In this document: piece after piece, positions 42,558 to 53,494 of the stretch
Layout of the letters: every line of letters begins with the position of its first letter
Numbering within the stretch: the stretch's first letter is position 1
NCBI RefSeq assembly: GCF_010468615.1
Contig: NZ_WUEH01000016.1
Coordinates: forward strand, 1-64,000
Reading direction: 5' to 3'
DNA from: Pseudodesulfovibrio sp. JC047
GTDB taxonomy: Bacteria > Desulfobacterota > Desulfovibrionia > Desulfovibrionales > Desulfovibrionaceae
Length of the DNA: 64,000 bases
Position numbers and translations under genes: made by a program
Notes under the pieces: generated by a model
The model's input: the letters and a program-made list of their open reading frames with translations, nothing else
Databases searched by the model: none
Told to the model about the DNA's origin: nothing

Positions 42558-42958
42558 TGAAACCTCATCTCGAAGTGGTCGCCGGTATTCTCTGGCACGA
42601 CGGAAACTATCTCGCGGTTCAACGTCCAGAGGGTGCGCCCATGGCTGGATGGTGGGAATTTCCCGGCGGCAAAGTGGAACAGGACGAATCCCGTGACACG
42701 GCATTGGTTCGAGAATTTCAGGAAGAACTCGCACTCACTCCAACGGATTTTACGTATTGGCAGGAACGGGAGCATGAATATGAGGCCTTTGTCGTTCACA
42801 TTCATTTTTACCATATTCATCACTACTCAGGTGAGTTGACCATGGTGGAGAATCAACAGTTCCAATGGGTTGATCCCTGTCAGTCCGCATCCCTGGACTT
42901 CTTGCCAGCCGATGTCGGCATTGTCGAAAGTTTGCATTCGCACCACCACGAATCATAG
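42557..42958 (+). CDS. Nudix hydrolase, MutT-like
   Basis: A 133-residue Nudix protein. The Nudix box is GGKVEQDESRDTALVREFQEEL, containing the Gly, Glu and REFxEE residues. The N-terminal VVAGILWHDGNYLAVQRPEG matches (8-oxo)dGTP pyrophosphatases. It follows the ABC-F gene in TGATG; GTG at 42554 is an alternative start. It probably removes oxidised nucleotides. Confidence 0.88.
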   Translation: MKPHLEVVAGILWHDGNYLAVQRPEGAPMAGWWEFPGGKVEQDESRDTALVREFQEELALTPTDFTYWQEREHEYEAFVVHIHFYHIHHYSGELTMVENQQFQWVDPCQSASLDFLPADVGIVESLHSHHHES

Positions 42959-43231
42959 CAGGAGAATTCGCCGCCAAGCGGCATTGGTGGTTGCGTTACG
43001 AAAAGGTATATGTTTTTATTTGCACAGTAAAAGATGCACATCTGCATCAATGGTTGAAGAAACAACGTATTGCGAGTCTGTGATGGACGAAAAGGGAAAT
43101 CCCTTTTCTCTCTTTGGAATTTTTTCGCCAAAGGAAAGACACCCTGGCGGGCATTTATATACGTTCAATCAGACAAAACCATGTCTGAAATCGGACACGA
43201 TGTACAATTTTAGAGTGTGGAGAACCTCACT

Positions 43232-44257
43232 ATGAAGAAAGATCTGGTAGTGGCTGTCTGTGGCGCAACAGGCGCAGTCGGTCAGGAGATGTTGCAGGTA
43301 TTGGAACAACGCGATTTTCCCTATAGCAAAGTCATTCCCTTGGCGTCTGCTCGAAGCGTCGGCAAAAAAGTGACCTGCAAAGGCGAAGAACTCACGGTCG
43401 CCGAATTGACCGAAGACTCTTTCAACGGCGTTGATCTGGCGCTATTTTCCGCCGGAGGCGCAACCAGCCTCAAATTCGCTCCCATCGCAGCCAAAGCGGG
43501 CTGTGTCGTCGTCGACAACTCCGCAGCTTGGCGAATGAATGACGAATGTCCTTTGGTCGTTCCCGAAGTCAATCCCGAAGACCTGGATTGGCACAAGGGT
43601 ATTGTCGCCAACCCGAACTGCTCCACCATTCAAATGATGGTCGCCCTGAAACCCATTCACGACGAAGCCCGCATCAAACGCGTGGTTGTTTCCACCTATC
43701 AGGCCGTCTCCGGTACCGGACAAAAGGCCATTGAAGAGCTGGAAAATCAAGCGCGCCGACTCATGTCGGGACAGCCGGTCGTCGCCGATGTGTATCCGCA
43801 CCAGATTGCCTTCAACTGCCTGCCGCATATCGATGTCTTCATGGACAATGGATATACCAAGGAAGAGATGAAAATGGTCAACGAGACCGTCAAGATCATG
43901 GGCGATCCGTCCATCAAGGTCACCGCCACCTGCGTGCGTGTCCCGGTCTTCTACAGCCATTCCGAAGCGATCAATATTGAAACCGAAGAAAAGCTGACGG
44001 CAAATGACGTCCGTGCCCTGCTGGCGAAATCGCCCGGTATCATCGTTGAAGATTACCCTGAGAAAAACGCCTATCCCATGCCAGTGATGGCTGCGGGAGA
44101 CGATGCGACATATGTGGGCCGAATCCGTGAGGATGAGACCATTGAAAATGGCATCAACATGTGGGTTGTTTCCGACAACATCCGTAAGGGTGCCGCCTTG
44201 AACACCATCCAGATTGCCGAAACTTTGATTGAACGCGATTTGGTTCGTGTTCCCTAA
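43232..44257 (+). CDS. asd: Aspartate-semialdehyde dehydrogenase
   Basis: A 341-residue enzyme. It has the NADP-binding GATGAVGQE near the N-terminus and the active-site Cys130 in NPNCSTIQ. It makes aspartate semialdehyde for lysine, threonine and methionine. GGAG lies before ATG 43232; the open extension to 43217 is only five codons. A 270-base gap separates it from the Nudix gene and probably contains its promoter. Confidence 0.96.
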   Translation: MKKDLVVAVCGATGAVGQEMLQVLEQRDFPYSKVIPLASARSVGKKVTCKGEELTVAELTEDSFNGVDLALFSAGGATSLKFAPIAAKAGCVVVDNSAAWRMNDECPLVVPEVNPEDLDWHKGIVANPNCSTIQMMVALKPIHDEARIKRVVVSTYQAVSGTGQKAIEELENQARRLMSGQPVVADVYPHQIAFNCLPHIDVFMDNGYTKEEMKMVNETVKIMGDPSIKVTATCVRVPVFYSHSEAINIETEEKLTANDVRALLAKSPGIIVEDYPEKNAYPMPVMAAGDDATYVGRIREDETIENGINMWVVSDNIRKGAALNTIQIAETLIERDLVRVP

Positions 44258-44269
44258 GAGGATACCGTT

Positions 44270-45211
44270 GTGGTACAAGTGACTGATTCTGAAGGATATA
44301 TCGAGGCTCTGCTCGCGGTCAAAAGACCTATCAACAAAAAAGTTCATGCGTTTTACGACCACAGTGTCGAAAAAATTTGCAAGAATCCCGAAGTCATGCT
44401 CATGCCATGGGATGACCATCTGGTACACCGTGGAGATGGGATCTTCGAGGTCATGAAATTTGTTGACGGCAAGCTCTATCAGCTCGAACCGCACATGAAA
44501 CGAATGCAACGTTCCTGCGAATCCATCTTCATGACACCACCGTGTTCATGGAATAAAATCAGTGAATTGGTTCTCGAAGTATGTCGGGCCGGAGGCCGGG
44601 CTACCGGCATGGTCCGCGTGATGATTGGTCGTGGTCCCGGTGGTTTTGGCATTGATCCGGCAGAATGCCCAGAAACCAGTTTATATATCGTGGCCTATGA
44701 CTTCACTGCCAAATCAGAATCAGCCTATGAAACAGGGGTCACGGCTTTCAAGACCTCGGTTCCGGCCAAACAATCCTATCTGGCGACCATCAAATCCATT
44801 GATTATCTGCCAAATGTATTGATGCGACACGAGGCTTCTGAAAAAGGCTACGATTACCCCTTCTGCTACGATGATGACGGATTCCTCGCCGAAGGAGCTG
44901 TCGAAAACGTCTGTATCGTCAACGACAACGGCACATTGATTATTCCCGAATTCACCAATGCCCTGCCCGGCACAACCATGTTGCGCGCGGTCGATCTGAT
45001 AAAAGACGAAATATCAATCATGTTCCGTGGCATTCGTGAAGAAGAAATACTCATGGCCAAGGAAGTCATCATCGTCGGCACCACCGGCGACGCCATCCCT
45101 GTTATCAGGTACAATGACAAACCCATTCACAATGTCAAACCGGGACCGATCGCACAACGCCTCCGGGAGTTGCTGAAACAGGATTTGCAGGACACCGGTA
45201 TTCAACTGTAA
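44270..45211 (+). CDS. Class IV aminotransferase, branched-chain or D-amino-acid type
   Basis: A 313-residue PLP enzyme of class IV. K175 in LATIKSIDYLPNV is the probable PLP-binding Lys. EGAVENVCIV and LPGTTMLRAVDL are typical of the fold. It starts at GTG 44270, 12 bases after asd. Whether it uses branched-chain or other substrates is not decidable here, but the neighbourhood with leucine genes makes branched-chain transamination plausible. Confidence 0.85.
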   Translation: MVQVTDSEGYIEALLAVKRPINKKVHAFYDHSVEKICKNPEVMLMPWDDHLVHRGDGIFEVMKFVDGKLYQLEPHMKRMQRSCESIFMTPPCSWNKISELVLEVCRAGGRATGMVRVMIGRGPGGFGIDPAECPETSLYIVAYDFTAKSESAYETGVTAFKTSVPAKQSYLATIKSIDYLPNVLMRHEASEKGYDYPFCYDDDGFLAEGAVENVCIVNDNGTLIIPEFTNALPGTTMLRAVDLIKDEISIMFRGIREEEILMAKEVIIVGTTGDAIPVIRYNDKPIHNVKPGPIAQRLRELLKQDLQDTGIQL

Positions 45212-45237
45212 TTCAGCCCCAATACGAACATCAAAAA

Positions 45238-45266
45238 AGTCCCGAAGACGCTCTGTCTTCGGGACT
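45238..45266. terminator. Bidirectional terminator between aminotransferase and leuB
   Basis: A 12-bp stem (AGTCCCGAAGAC with GTCTTCGGGACT) has T runs on both sides. It ends both converging transcription units. Confidence 0.9.
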
Positions 45267-45302
45267 TTTCTTTCATTATATTAATATGATGCGATGCCGT
45301 AT

Positions 45303-46373
45303 CTAGGCCATATTGGCGAGCACAGCCTCAGTCATGGCGGTGCAACCGACCATCTCGCACTGTTCTTGCCTGATGTCGCCGGTCCGATAGCCCTGCTCCA
45401 AGGTCTTTTCCACTGCATTCTCAATGCAGTCGGCTTCTTCGACCATGTTAAAGGAATGACGCAACATCATGGACACGGAAAGGATGGTCGCCAACGGATT
45501 GGCCTTGTCCTGCCCTGCAATATCAGGCGCAGATCCGTGAATCGGTTCATATAACCCGGGATTGGATTCGCCAAGCGATGCGGACGGCAGCATCCCGATA
45601 GACCCGGTGATGGCCGCCGCTTCATCAGACAGGATGTCACCAAACAGGTTCCCGGTCACAATCACGTCGAACTGCGAGGGATCACGCACCAACTGCATGG
45701 CCGCATTATCCACATACATATGGGACAACTCGACATCAGCGTATTTTTTATGCTCATCAATGACGATTTCACGCCAGACGCGGGAGACATCCAGCACATT
45801 GGCCTTGTCTACAGAACAAACCCGACCGGACCGTTTGCGCGCGGCCTCGAAAGCGACTCGGGCAATACGACGAATTTCATGCTCATAATAGGTCATGGTG
45901 TTGTACCCGAAACGTTCGCCGTCCTTTTCCCCGTCAAAACGCGGCTCACCAAAATAGATCCCGCCGGTCAGCTCCCGCACGACCATGACATCCAATCCTT
46001 TGGCAACAATATCAGGCCGCAGATAACAGGCGTCCGCCAATTGCTTGTACAGTCGAGCCGGACGGACATTGGCAAATAATCCAAGCGCCTTGCGAATACC
46101 AAGCAGCCCTTTTTCCGGACGAATGGCAGGATCGATCGTGTCCCATTTCGGTCCACCGACCGCACCGAGCAACACGGCGTCAGCCTCTTTGCACATGGCC
46201 ACAGTCTGATCCGGCAAGGGAACGCCTTCGGCATCAATGGCACATCCGCCGATCAGGGCTTCCGTGGTCTCGAATGTACGACCAAACCGCTGCCCCACTG
46301 CGTCAAGAACGCGCATGGCCTGGGTCACGATTTCCTGTCCGATACCGTCACCCGGCAAAACACATATTTTCAT
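45303..46373 (-). CDS. leuB: 3-isopropylmalate dehydrogenase
   Basis: A 356-residue NAD-dependent enzyme. The start has the LPGDGIGQE motif, and the C-terminal half has [13 protein letters not shown]. It oxidises 3-isopropylmalate in leucine synthesis. It is the last gene of the leuA-leuC-leuD-leuB run, ending before the shared terminator. Confidence 0.97.
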   Translation of the reverse strand: MKICVLPGDGIGQEIVTQAMRVLDAVGQRFGRTFETTEALIGGCAIDAEGVPLPDQTVAMCKEADAVLLGAVGGPKWDTIDPAIRPEKGLLGIRKALGLFANVRPARLYKQLADACYLRPDIVAKGLDVMVVRELTGGIYFGEPRFDGEKDGERFGYNTMTYYEHEIRRIARVAFEAARKRSGRVCSVDKANVLDVSRVWREIVIDEHKKYADVELSHMYVDNAAMQLVRDPSQFDVIVTGNLFGDILSDEAAAITGSIGMLPSASLGESNPGLYEPIHGSAPDIAGQDKANPLATILSVSMMLRHSFNMVEEADCIENAVEKTLEQGYRTGDIRQEQCEMVGCTAMTEAVLANMA

Positions 46374-46393
46374 TTCTTTCTCCAGTCGTTCGA

Positions 46394-46885
46394 TTAAGCC
46401 AATTTCTTTTTCGCGTATTCGACAAGTCCACCGGCATCCAGAATCTCCTGCATGAACGGCGGAACAGCCGCAGCCTGTACCGTCTCACCAGAGGTCATAT
46501 TTCGAATGATTCCGGTCGTGGTATCGACTTCTACTGTATCTGTATCATTGAATTTTTCAATATCATCACCGATTTCGAGCAGCACCAGTCCCATATTGAA
46601 ACCATTACGGTAGAAAATACGCGCAAAACTGTGAGCAACGACAACCGGGATACCGGCACCCAAAATTGAAATAGGAGCATGTTCACGGGATGAACCGCAC
46701 CCGAAATTCACACCGCCGATCATGACATCATTTTCCTGAACACGGGAAACCCATCCGGCTTCCAAACCTTCCATGCAATTCGCACCCAATTCCTTGGCGT
46801 CAGTGGTCACCAGGAAACGGGCCGGAATGATGGCATCCGTATCGATATGGTCGCCCACTTTGTGAGCAGTTCCAGTCACTTTCAT
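46394..46885 (-). CDS. leuD: 3-isopropylmalate dehydratase, small subunit
   Basis: A 163-residue small subunit of the archaeal/LeuD2 type. It has [10 protein letters not shown], the conserved signature. With LeuC it isomerises isopropylmalate. It lies 12 bases after leuC and 20 bases before leuB. Confidence 0.96.
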   Translation of the reverse strand: MKVTGTAHKVGDHIDTDAIIPARFLVTTDAKELGANCMEGLEAGWVSRVQENDVMIGGVNFGCGSSREHAPISILGAGIPVVVAHSFARIFYRNGFNMGLVLLEIGDDIEKFNDTDTVEVDTTTGIIRNMTSGETVQAAAVPPFMQEILDAGGLVEYAKKKLA

Positions 46886-46897
46886 TCTACTAACCTC

Positions 46898-48157
46898 CTA
46901 CAATGCGGCGGGGTTGGTGATTTCGCCAGTAATGGCACTGGCCGCAGCCACTGCGGGATTCGCCAAAAAGACTTCCGCTTCAAGTGATCCCATACGCCCC
47001 TTGAAATTCCGGTTGGTGGTCGCGATACACCGCTCCCCACCCGCCAAAATACCCATGTGACCGCCCAAACAGGGACCACAGGTCGGCGGACCGACAATGC
47101 ATCCCGACTCCATGAAAATCTCCATCAAGCCTTCGCGCATACAGGCCGTCCAGATGGCCGGTGTCGCGGGCAGGATAATACACCGGACGGAACGGCTGAC
47201 TTTGCGACCTTTCAAAAGAGCCGCAGCGACGCGCATGTCTTCGATCCGACCATTGGTGCAGGACCCAATGACTGCCTGATGAATCCGCACTCCGCTCGTG
47301 TCGTCAACGGATTTGACGTTGTCCGGCAAATGAGGACAAGCCACTTGGGGAGCCATGCCCGTGACATCGATATTCAACACTCGTTCATACTCGGCATCCG
47401 CATCTGGCGTCATCAACTCTCCACCGGAAAATCCGGTAGACTTGGCATATTCCATCGCCTTTTCATCAACAGAAAACAGCCCGACCTTACCGCCGGCCTC
47501 AATCGCCATATTGGCAATGGTCATCCGACCTTCCATGGACATGGCATCCACGACCTCGCCGGAATACTCCAAAGCCTTGTACAAGGCCCCGGCAACACCG
47601 AGCTGACCGATCTGATGCAGCACAAAATCCTTGGCCCCGACATGTTCACCAGGTGTTCCTGTGAGGTTCACCTTAATGGTGGGCGGCACCTTGAACCATG
47701 TTTCACCAAGGGCCATGGCTGCTCCGACATCCGTGGACCCCATGCCAGTGGCAAACGCGCCCAATCCGCCATAGGTACAGGTATGAGAATCAGCACCCAC
47801 CACGATATCGCCCGGGCCGACAATGCCCTTTTCCGGCAACAAGGCATGTTCGACCCCGACTTCACCACCCTCATAATAATGGGTGATGTCAAATTCTTCG
47901 GCGAACTCACGCACGACCTTGACCTGTTCCGCAGAATCAATGTCCTTGTTTGGCGTAAAATGATCGCAGACCAGAGAGACCTTGTCTCGGTCAAATACCT
48001 TTTTTGCCCCCATCGCCTTGAAAGACTTGATGGCCAATGGCGCGGTAATGTCATTGGCAAGGACCATATCCACCGAGCACTGGACAATCTGCCCAGCACC
48101 AGTGATTTCCTGGTCCGTATGTTTTTGCAATATCTTTTCAGCTAAAGTTCGACCCAT
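46898..48157 (-). CDS. leuC: 3-isopropylmalate dehydratase, large subunit
   Basis: A 419-residue protein of the short LeuC/HacA type. Cys ligands for the [4Fe-4S] cluster are in SCTNGR and GPPTCGPCLG. It pairs with the small LeuD. The gene starts three bases after leuA, so the two are translated together. Confidence 0.96.
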   Translation of the reverse strand: MGRTLAEKILQKHTDQEITGAGQIVQCSVDMVLANDITAPLAIKSFKAMGAKKVFDRDKVSLVCDHFTPNKDIDSAEQVKVVREFAEEFDITHYYEGGEVGVEHALLPEKGIVGPGDIVVGADSHTCTYGGLGAFATGMGSTDVGAAMALGETWFKVPPTIKVNLTGTPGEHVGAKDFVLHQIGQLGVAGALYKALEYSGEVVDAMSMEGRMTIANMAIEAGGKVGLFSVDEKAMEYAKSTGFSGGELMTPDADAEYERVLNIDVTGMAPQVACPHLPDNVKSVDDTSGVRIHQAVIGSCTNGRIEDMRVAAALLKGRKVSRSVRCIILPATPAIWTACMREGLMEIFMESGCIVGPPTCGPCLGGHMGILAGGERCIATTNRNFKGRMGSLEAEVFLANPAVAAASAITGEITNPAAL

Positions 48158-48160
48158 GTT

Positions 48161-49693
48161 CTATCTCTCCTCTTTGGCTTTTTCCATGCGATTCAATGCG
48201 TTGATCATGGCGAGCGCACTTGCCTTGACCACATCGGCGTCATTGGCGCGCCCAACGGCTTTTGTCCCATTATGCGCGATGCGAACAGCCACACTTGCCA
48301 GTGCATCCGCTCCTTCAGTGACGGCGTTGACAGAATATACTTCCAGTCTCGGGACCACACCTATCAATGAATAGATGGACTGAAACACGGCGTCAATGGA
48401 ACCTTCACCGAAACAGCTGGTCCGCTTGATCTCCGCAGCCCCCTTGGCCCCGAATTCCATCACGGTTGCAGCATGGGGCGGCACATCGCCTGTCCCGGAA
48501 AAGACAGACATATCAACCAGACGGAACCGATCCTTGCGCCGATAGACCGACTCCAGAATCAAGGCTTCGACGTCTTCATCATAAATCTGTTCCTTTTTGT
48601 CCGCCAAGTCCTTCACGGCCTTGAACAGCACCTGAATCTGATCATTCTCCAACTCATATCCCAATTCCGTCGCCTTGTTCTTCACAGCATGGGAGCCAGA
48701 ATGTTTGCCGATCACGATATCATTACTGGTGCGACCAATGGAATCCGGCGTCATTATCTCATATGTCAGCCGATTCTTGATAACACCATCCTGATGGATA
48801 CCAGATTCATGGGCAAAGGCATTGGCCCCGACGATCGCCTTGTTGGGCGGAATGGGCATACCGATAATCTGCGACAAGCGGCGGCAGGACGGATATAATT
48901 GCTCGGTTCGGACATTGGTCTCAACATCATACAATTCCTTGCGGGTATTGATGGCCATGACCAGATCTTCCAAAGCCGCGTTGCCTGCCCGTTCCCCGAT
49001 ACCGAGAACAGTACATTCAACCTGACGGGCACCCGCTGTCACAGCGGCCAAGGTATTGGCCACAGCGCATCCGAGATCGTTATGACAATGCACGGACAAA
49101 ATCGCGTCATCCACATTCTTCACATTGTCTTTCAGATATTTGATGAGTTCGTAATATTCAAAAGGCTGAGAATACCCGACAGTATCCGGGATATTGACCA
49201 CCGTGGCCCCGGCCTCAATGGCAACTTCCGTCACCTTGACCAGAAAATCCCAGTCAGAACGAGACGCGTCTTCAGCGGAAAATTCCACGTTGTCCGTATA
49301 TTGTTTGGCATGGCTGACCGCCGTCTGGATCATGTCGATCACTTCATCCGGGGTCTTGTCCAACTTGTGTTTCATGTGAATATCACTGGTGGCAAGAAAA
49401 GTGTGAATCCGTGGATTCTTCGCGTCCTGCACCGCTTCCCAACATCGGTCGATATCACCGATAACAGCCCGACACAGACCGGCAACCTGCACGGAGTCCA
49501 CGGCCCGGGCAATGGCCTGGACCGCTTCGAAATCGCCTTGACTGGCAATTGGAAACCCAGCCTCGATAATGTCCACACCCAATGTTTCAAGCTGATGTGC
49601 CATTCGAATTTTTTCATCCTGGTTCATGGTTGCGCCAGGAGACTGTTCGCCGTCACGCAAGGTGGTATCAAATACATACACTCTGTCTGCCAT
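48161..49693 (-). CDS. leuA: 2-isopropylmalate synthase
   Basis: A 510-residue enzyme with the TTLRDGEQSPG and SVHCHNDLG metal-site motifs of the HMGL-like superfamily, followed by the leucine-binding regulatory domain at about residues 380-500. It condenses 2-ketoisovalerate and acetyl-CoA, the first step of leucine synthesis. GGAGG precedes ATG 49693 in a leader with a small CCCCC/GGGGG hairpin. Confidence 0.97.
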   Translation of the reverse strand: MADRVYVFDTTLRDGEQSPGATMNQDEKIRMAHQLETLGVDIIEAGFPIASQGDFEAVQAIARAVDSVQVAGLCRAVIGDIDRCWEAVQDAKNPRIHTFLATSDIHMKHKLDKTPDEVIDMIQTAVSHAKQYTDNVEFSAEDASRSDWDFLVKVTEVAIEAGATVVNIPDTVGYSQPFEYYELIKYLKDNVKNVDDAILSVHCHNDLGCAVANTLAAVTAGARQVECTVLGIGERAGNAALEDLVMAINTRKELYDVETNVRTEQLYPSCRRLSQIIGMPIPPNKAIVGANAFAHESGIHQDGVIKNRLTYEIMTPDSIGRTSNDIVIGKHSGSHAVKNKATELGYELENDQIQVLFKAVKDLADKKEQIYDEDVEALILESVYRRKDRFRLVDMSVFSGTGDVPPHAATVMEFGAKGAAEIKRTSCFGEGSIDAVFQSIYSLIGVVPRLEVYSVNAVTEGADALASVAVRIAHNGTKAVGRANDADVVKASALAMINALNRMEKAKEER

Positions 49694-49837
49694 GATGTCC
49701 TCCGGTTCTTCCCCCTTCAGTTATGGGGGATTTACTCTATGATTGCAAATATAGACAATCGCCAAACGCACCAAATGCGTGGCGATACAGGGTCAGTACG
49801 ACGTACTAATATGGGATTGAGAGAATGGGGGAGTGAG

Positions 49838-50620
49838 CTAGTTCAGCCCTTCTTCCTTGGAGTTATCCCTGCGTAGTCGTTTGTTTCGACGGGATAGTAG
49901 GAAAATGGTGTAGAGCGGGCCAGAAATAAGATAGCCCAAGAAGATGAGAAAGCCGAGCACCTTGGGACGGGACGCGACCAAAGAAAAAATCAGAATAGCG
50001 GTGACCATCCAGCTGAAGGGATGGGCCTTGAATGTGCTGAGTTCCTTGAACGAATAGAAACGGATGGTGCTGACCATGAAAAAGGACAGGATATACACCA
50101 ACACCAATGCACCGGTCGGCATGACTGTGTGCATGTACTCGGCAGGAACGTACTCGGAAAAAAGGACCAATGTGGCAAGTGTGCAGGCCGCCCCGGGAAT
50201 GGGCAGCCCCACAAAATGTTTTTTCGAGGAAGTGGCGGCCTGTACATTGAAACGGGCCAACCGGAGTGCACCACAGGCCATGAACAGGAATGCAGCCATG
50301 AGGCCGAGTCTGCCGTAGTCGTTGAGCACCCACAGATATGTCATGACTGCCGGAACCACACCAAACGCGACCAGATCGGCCAAAGAGTCCAATTGGACGC
50401 CGAATTCACTAGTGGTGTTGGTGATACGCGCAACTTTACCGTCCAATCCATCAAAAATACAGCTTGCAAGAATGCACATGGCACAGGAGGCATAATCGCC
50501 CTGAATAGCCCATGTCAGTCCTAAAAAGCCAATGAACAAGCTGGCCGTGGTCAGCAGGTTCGGGAGGATGTAGACGCTCTTATGGCGCGGCAGTTTTCTT
50601 TCTTTAGCCATGACAATCAT
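49838..50620 (-). CDS. pssA: CDP-diacylglycerol-serine O-phosphatidyltransferase
   Basis: A 260-residue membrane enzyme of the CDP-alcohol phosphatidyltransferase family, with the motif DGLDGKVARITNTTSEFG followed by VQLDSLAD. Several hydrophobic segments follow. It makes phosphatidylserine. The start may be ATG 50620 or 50611. It follows psd by 24 bases, so both steps of phosphatidylethanolamine synthesis are together. Confidence 0.94.
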   Translation of the reverse strand: MIVMAKERKLPRHKSVYILPNLLTTASLFIGFLGLTWAIQGDYASCAMCILASCIFDGLDGKVARITNTTSEFGVQLDSLADLVAFGVVPAVMTYLWVLNDYGRLGLMAAFLFMACGALRLARFNVQAATSSKKHFVGLPIPGAACTLATLVLFSEYVPAEYMHTVMPTGALVLVYILSFFMVSTIRFYSFKELSTFKAHPFSWMVTAILIFSLVASRPKVLGFLIFLGYLISGPLYTIFLLSRRNKRLRRDNSKEEGLN

Positions 50621-50644
50621 TTCTCTATATCCGAGCGGAAAAAC

Positions 50645-51286
50645 CTATCGTTTTTCCGCCAGAGGGGTTTCGCCAGCGACAACGGTTTGTCCGACACTGA
50701 CAGTGGGTACATAGCCATCCGGCATGTAAAGGTCAACTCTTGATCCAAACTTAATTAAACCATACCGCTCGCCACGTTTGAGTTTGTCACCCGGTTCAGC
50801 CCAACAAACGATCCGACGAGCGATCAATCCGGCAATCTGGACCATGGTAAACCGCTGGTTGCCCTTGCCGGTTATCACCAGGATATTCCGTTCATTATCC
50901 GTGCTCGCCTTGTCAAAAGAGGCATTGAAGAATTTACCTGGAATATAACGAATGAGTTCAACCTTTCCGCTGACCGGCATCCGATTCACGTGGACGTTGA
51001 AAACATTCATGAAAATGGCGATGACCTGACGTTCTTCGCCGGAGACGGGGTCGATTTCACGCGTGACCTTGATGACTTTTCCGTCCGCAGGTGAACACAC
51101 GTCCTCGGCATTTTCCGGTCCGACACGTTCAGGATCACGGAAAAAATGTCCAATGAAACAGGTCAAAGCAAGCCCGATGACAGCCACAGGCCAACACCCG
51201 ATCACGGCAAAAATCAATGTCGTAAAAGCGGAAATAATAATATACGGCAGCCCTTCAAGAGAGACACCAACAGAGGGTTTCAACAT
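50645..51286 (-). CDS. psd: Phosphatidylserine decarboxylase, short type
   Basis: A 213-residue proenzyme of the short, archaeal-type Psd. The self-cleavage site is Gly181-Ser182 in KFGSRVDLY, which generates the pyruvoyl group. Two membrane segments are in the first 50 residues (YIIISAFTTLIFAVIGCWP). It makes phosphatidylethanolamine. It is the first gene of the psd-pssA-leu block. Confidence 0.95.
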   Translation of the reverse strand: MLKPSVGVSLEGLPYIIISAFTTLIFAVIGCWPVAVIGLALTCFIGHFFRDPERVGPENAEDVCSPADGKVIKVTREIDPVSGEERQVIAIFMNVFNVHVNRMPVSGKVELIRYIPGKFFNASFDKASTDNERNILVITGKGNQRFTMVQIAGLIARRIVCWAEPGDKLKRGERYGLIKFGSRVDLYMPDGYVPTVSVGQTVVAGETPLAEKR

Positions 51287-51468
51287 GATATTTCATGCTC
51301 CTTTGCGTCTTTTTTTCAATTCTTATCTACCGTTTCGGTAAACCGCAAGTTTTGTTTTTACTCTATTTTTGCCCCGGCGTATAGAATTTTACGATTTTTC
51401 CTTTCTCAAATTTCGTCAATTCATTTCCGGATCCAGCCCGGATTCGACACTTTTCAGTCATCAAAAAA

Positions 51469-51492
51469 GGCCGCCCGGAACTCCGGGCGGCC
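51469..51492 (-). terminator. Terminator of the chemoreceptor gene
   Basis: An 11-bp GC-rich stem (GGCCGCCCGGA with TCCGGGCGGCC) is followed by TTTTTT on the minus strand. It lies 25 bases after the stop at 51518. Confidence 0.9.
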
Positions 51493-51517
51493 TCGCATTC
51501 CGTTTTTTTAGATTTCA

Positions 51518-53494
51518 TTAGAACTTTTCGAACTCGTCACCACCATCCATTGACAGCACCACACCGGAACCATGCGTCGATGCATCATTCCTGGATTGTG
51601 GAAGAGCCTGTGTCGAAGGCTGACGTGTAACTGTCTTGGTCACTGTATTGGAATACATATCTGAATTGCCGACCTTGAAAAAGCTCATGGCCTCCTCCAG
51701 CTGCATACTGTGGCTGCTCAACTGCTCGCTGGTCGAAGACAACTCTTCTGCTGCGGCCGCAGTCTGTTGGATATTCGAATCCAGCATGGACACCGCCTCA
51801 TTGATCTGACTGGCATTCTCATTTTGATCAATACTGGCCGACGCTATTTCCTGAACTAGATCTGCGGTTTTCTGAATATCCGGCACAAGCACTTCGAGCA
51901 TCTCGCCCGCTTTTTCTGCGACAGAGACACTGGATGTGGATAATTCACTGATTTCGGCAGCGGCTGTCCCACTCCGCTCAGCCAATTTACGCACTTCAGC
52001 AGCGACCACGGCAAATCCTTTGCCATGTTCTCCAGCCCGAGCCGCCTCAATGGCCGCGTTCAATGCCAACAGGTTGGTCTGACGCGCAATCTCTTCAACA
52101 ATGGAAATCTTTTCAGCGATATTTATCATCGCATTCCGGGCCTCGGAGACAGCCTCTCCACTGACCTGCGCATCAGTCGCAGCCTTGCGGGCAATATCTT
52201 CGGTCTGTTGTGCGTTATTCGTATTCTGACCGATATTATTCGCCATTTCTTCCATGGATGAAGAGATTTCTTCAATCCCAGCAGCTTGATCGTTGGCGGT
52301 GTCCGACAGACTTCCCGCTGCCGAAGCCAGCTCTTCACTGCCTGTCGCCACTTGCACCGAACCATCCTGAACCGTGGCAAAGACCTCACGCAACTTGTCG
52401 CCCATGGCTTCCATGGAATGACAGAGCTGCCCGATTTCATCCTTTTGATCCACATTGATGGTGGTGGTCAAATCGCCATTTTCGACAGCGGTACTCAGTT
52501 GCAACGCTTTATTCAACGGAATGGTGATACCTCGGGCAATCAACCATGCCGCCGTCATGCCAATAAGAATGGCAAATCCGGCCACAAAAGCAATCAACAA
52601 CACGGCACGTTCGTTCGCAGCCTGAAGCATGGGACCAAGGGCGTCCTGTTCTGTCTTGATAGACAATTTCACATTTTCAATATTTTCGGCAATGTTCGGA
52701 CCTATACGATCCAGTGTTCCGGCAATAATATCAGTATTTCGCTCGTGAATAATTTCAGCAACCTGAGCAATCGTCTTGAAATACGAGGCTTTTGCTTCAT
52801 GAACCATGCTCAGTGCTTGACGCTGATCGGAATTGAGCACGGCCTTGTCAAGGACACCCAAGTATTGATCGATTTTGGTCCCTTCGCTCTGTACCCGATT
52901 AAAATGCGCCACATCATTAGATACCATAAATTTGGCCTGATACAACCGGGCCAGCATGAGATGCTTGCTGCAAACGGCCGCATTAAAAGCAACCACCGTG
53001 TTCTTGTCACGATTGGCTGTATCAAGAATGCCGGTCAAGGTTTTCTCCATAAATGGTCCTTGAACATCCAATACATTGGAGACAAGTGTATTTCGTTCGG
53101 ACTGCATCTCGACCAATGACGTGAACCCTTCATTGTACGCACTCAAATCCCGTGCGAGTTGGGCAACCAATTCGGCACGCTTCGGCTCGACGATTTCCGT
53201 CTTGGCCGCGCGCATGAATTCCTGAACACTTTTATGATACTTTTCATACTGTTGCCGATCTGCGTCACTATTCGTAATGATAAAATCTTTGACGTTCATT
53301 CGCACCATCAACATATTTGCCTGAATTCTTCCAGCCAAATTGGTATGCCGAGCGAGATTACGATAAGAAATGAATCCGTCCATTCCACCGGACATGGAAT
53401 AATAGCCGATGCCCCCCACAATCAACAGCAACAACAAGACAAGAGCATACCCCAAAAAAAGTTTCAAATTGACAGACATATTTTTTAACACCAA
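51518..53494 (-). CDS. Methyl-accepting chemotaxis protein
   Basis: A 658-residue chemoreceptor. There is a first membrane helix at about residues 12-32 ([17 protein letters not shown]), a long helical sensor part (HBM-like) to about residue 290, a second membrane helix around 300-320, a HAMP domain ([19 protein letters not shown]) and a signalling domain with the conserved hairpin ([21 protein letters not shown]). It has no C-terminal CheR-binding pentapeptide. The ligand is unknown. GTG or TTG start with GGAG upstream; the ATG at 53479 is possible. Confidence 0.94.
   Translation of the reverse strand: MVLKNMSVNLKLFLGYALVLLLLLIVGGIGYYSMSGGMDGFISYRNLARHTNLAGRIQANMLMVRMNVKDFIITNSDADRQQYEKYHKSVQEFMRAAKTEIVEPKRAELVAQLARDLSAYNEGFTSLVEMQSERNTLVSNVLDVQGPFMEKTLTGILDTANRDKNTVVAFNAAVCSKHLMLARLYQAKFMVSNDVAHFNRVQSEGTKIDQYLGVLDKAVLNSDQRQALSMVHEAKASYFKTIAQVAEIIHERNTDIIAGTLDRIGPNIAENIENVKLSIKTEQDALGPMLQAANERAVLLIAFVAGFAILIGMTAAWLIARGITIPLNKALQLSTAVENGDLTTTINVDQKDEIGQLCHSMEAMGDKLREVFATVQDGSVQVATGSEELASAAGSLSDTANDQAAGIEEISSSMEEMANNIGQNTNNAQQTEDIARKAATDAQVSGEAVSEARNAMINIAEKISIVEEIARQTNLLALNAAIEAARAGEHGKGFAVVAAEVRKLAERSGTAAAEISELSTSSVSVAEKAGEMLEVLVPDIQKTADLVQEIASASIDQNENASQINEAVSMLDSNIQQTAAAAEELSSTSEQLSSHSMQLEEAMSFFKVGNSDMYSNTVTKTVTRQPSTQALPQSRNDASTHGSGVVLSMDGGDEFEKF

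Noticed and set aside
43091-43108. AAAAGGGA/TCCCTTTT palindrome as a terminator after the Nudix gene
   Set aside because: The stem is weak, with a two-base loop, and no clear T run follows.
49750-49815. Inverted repeats between pssA and leuA as a riboswitch or T-box
   Set aside because: The arms are short and imperfect; no conserved leader motif or terminator-antiterminator pair is visible.
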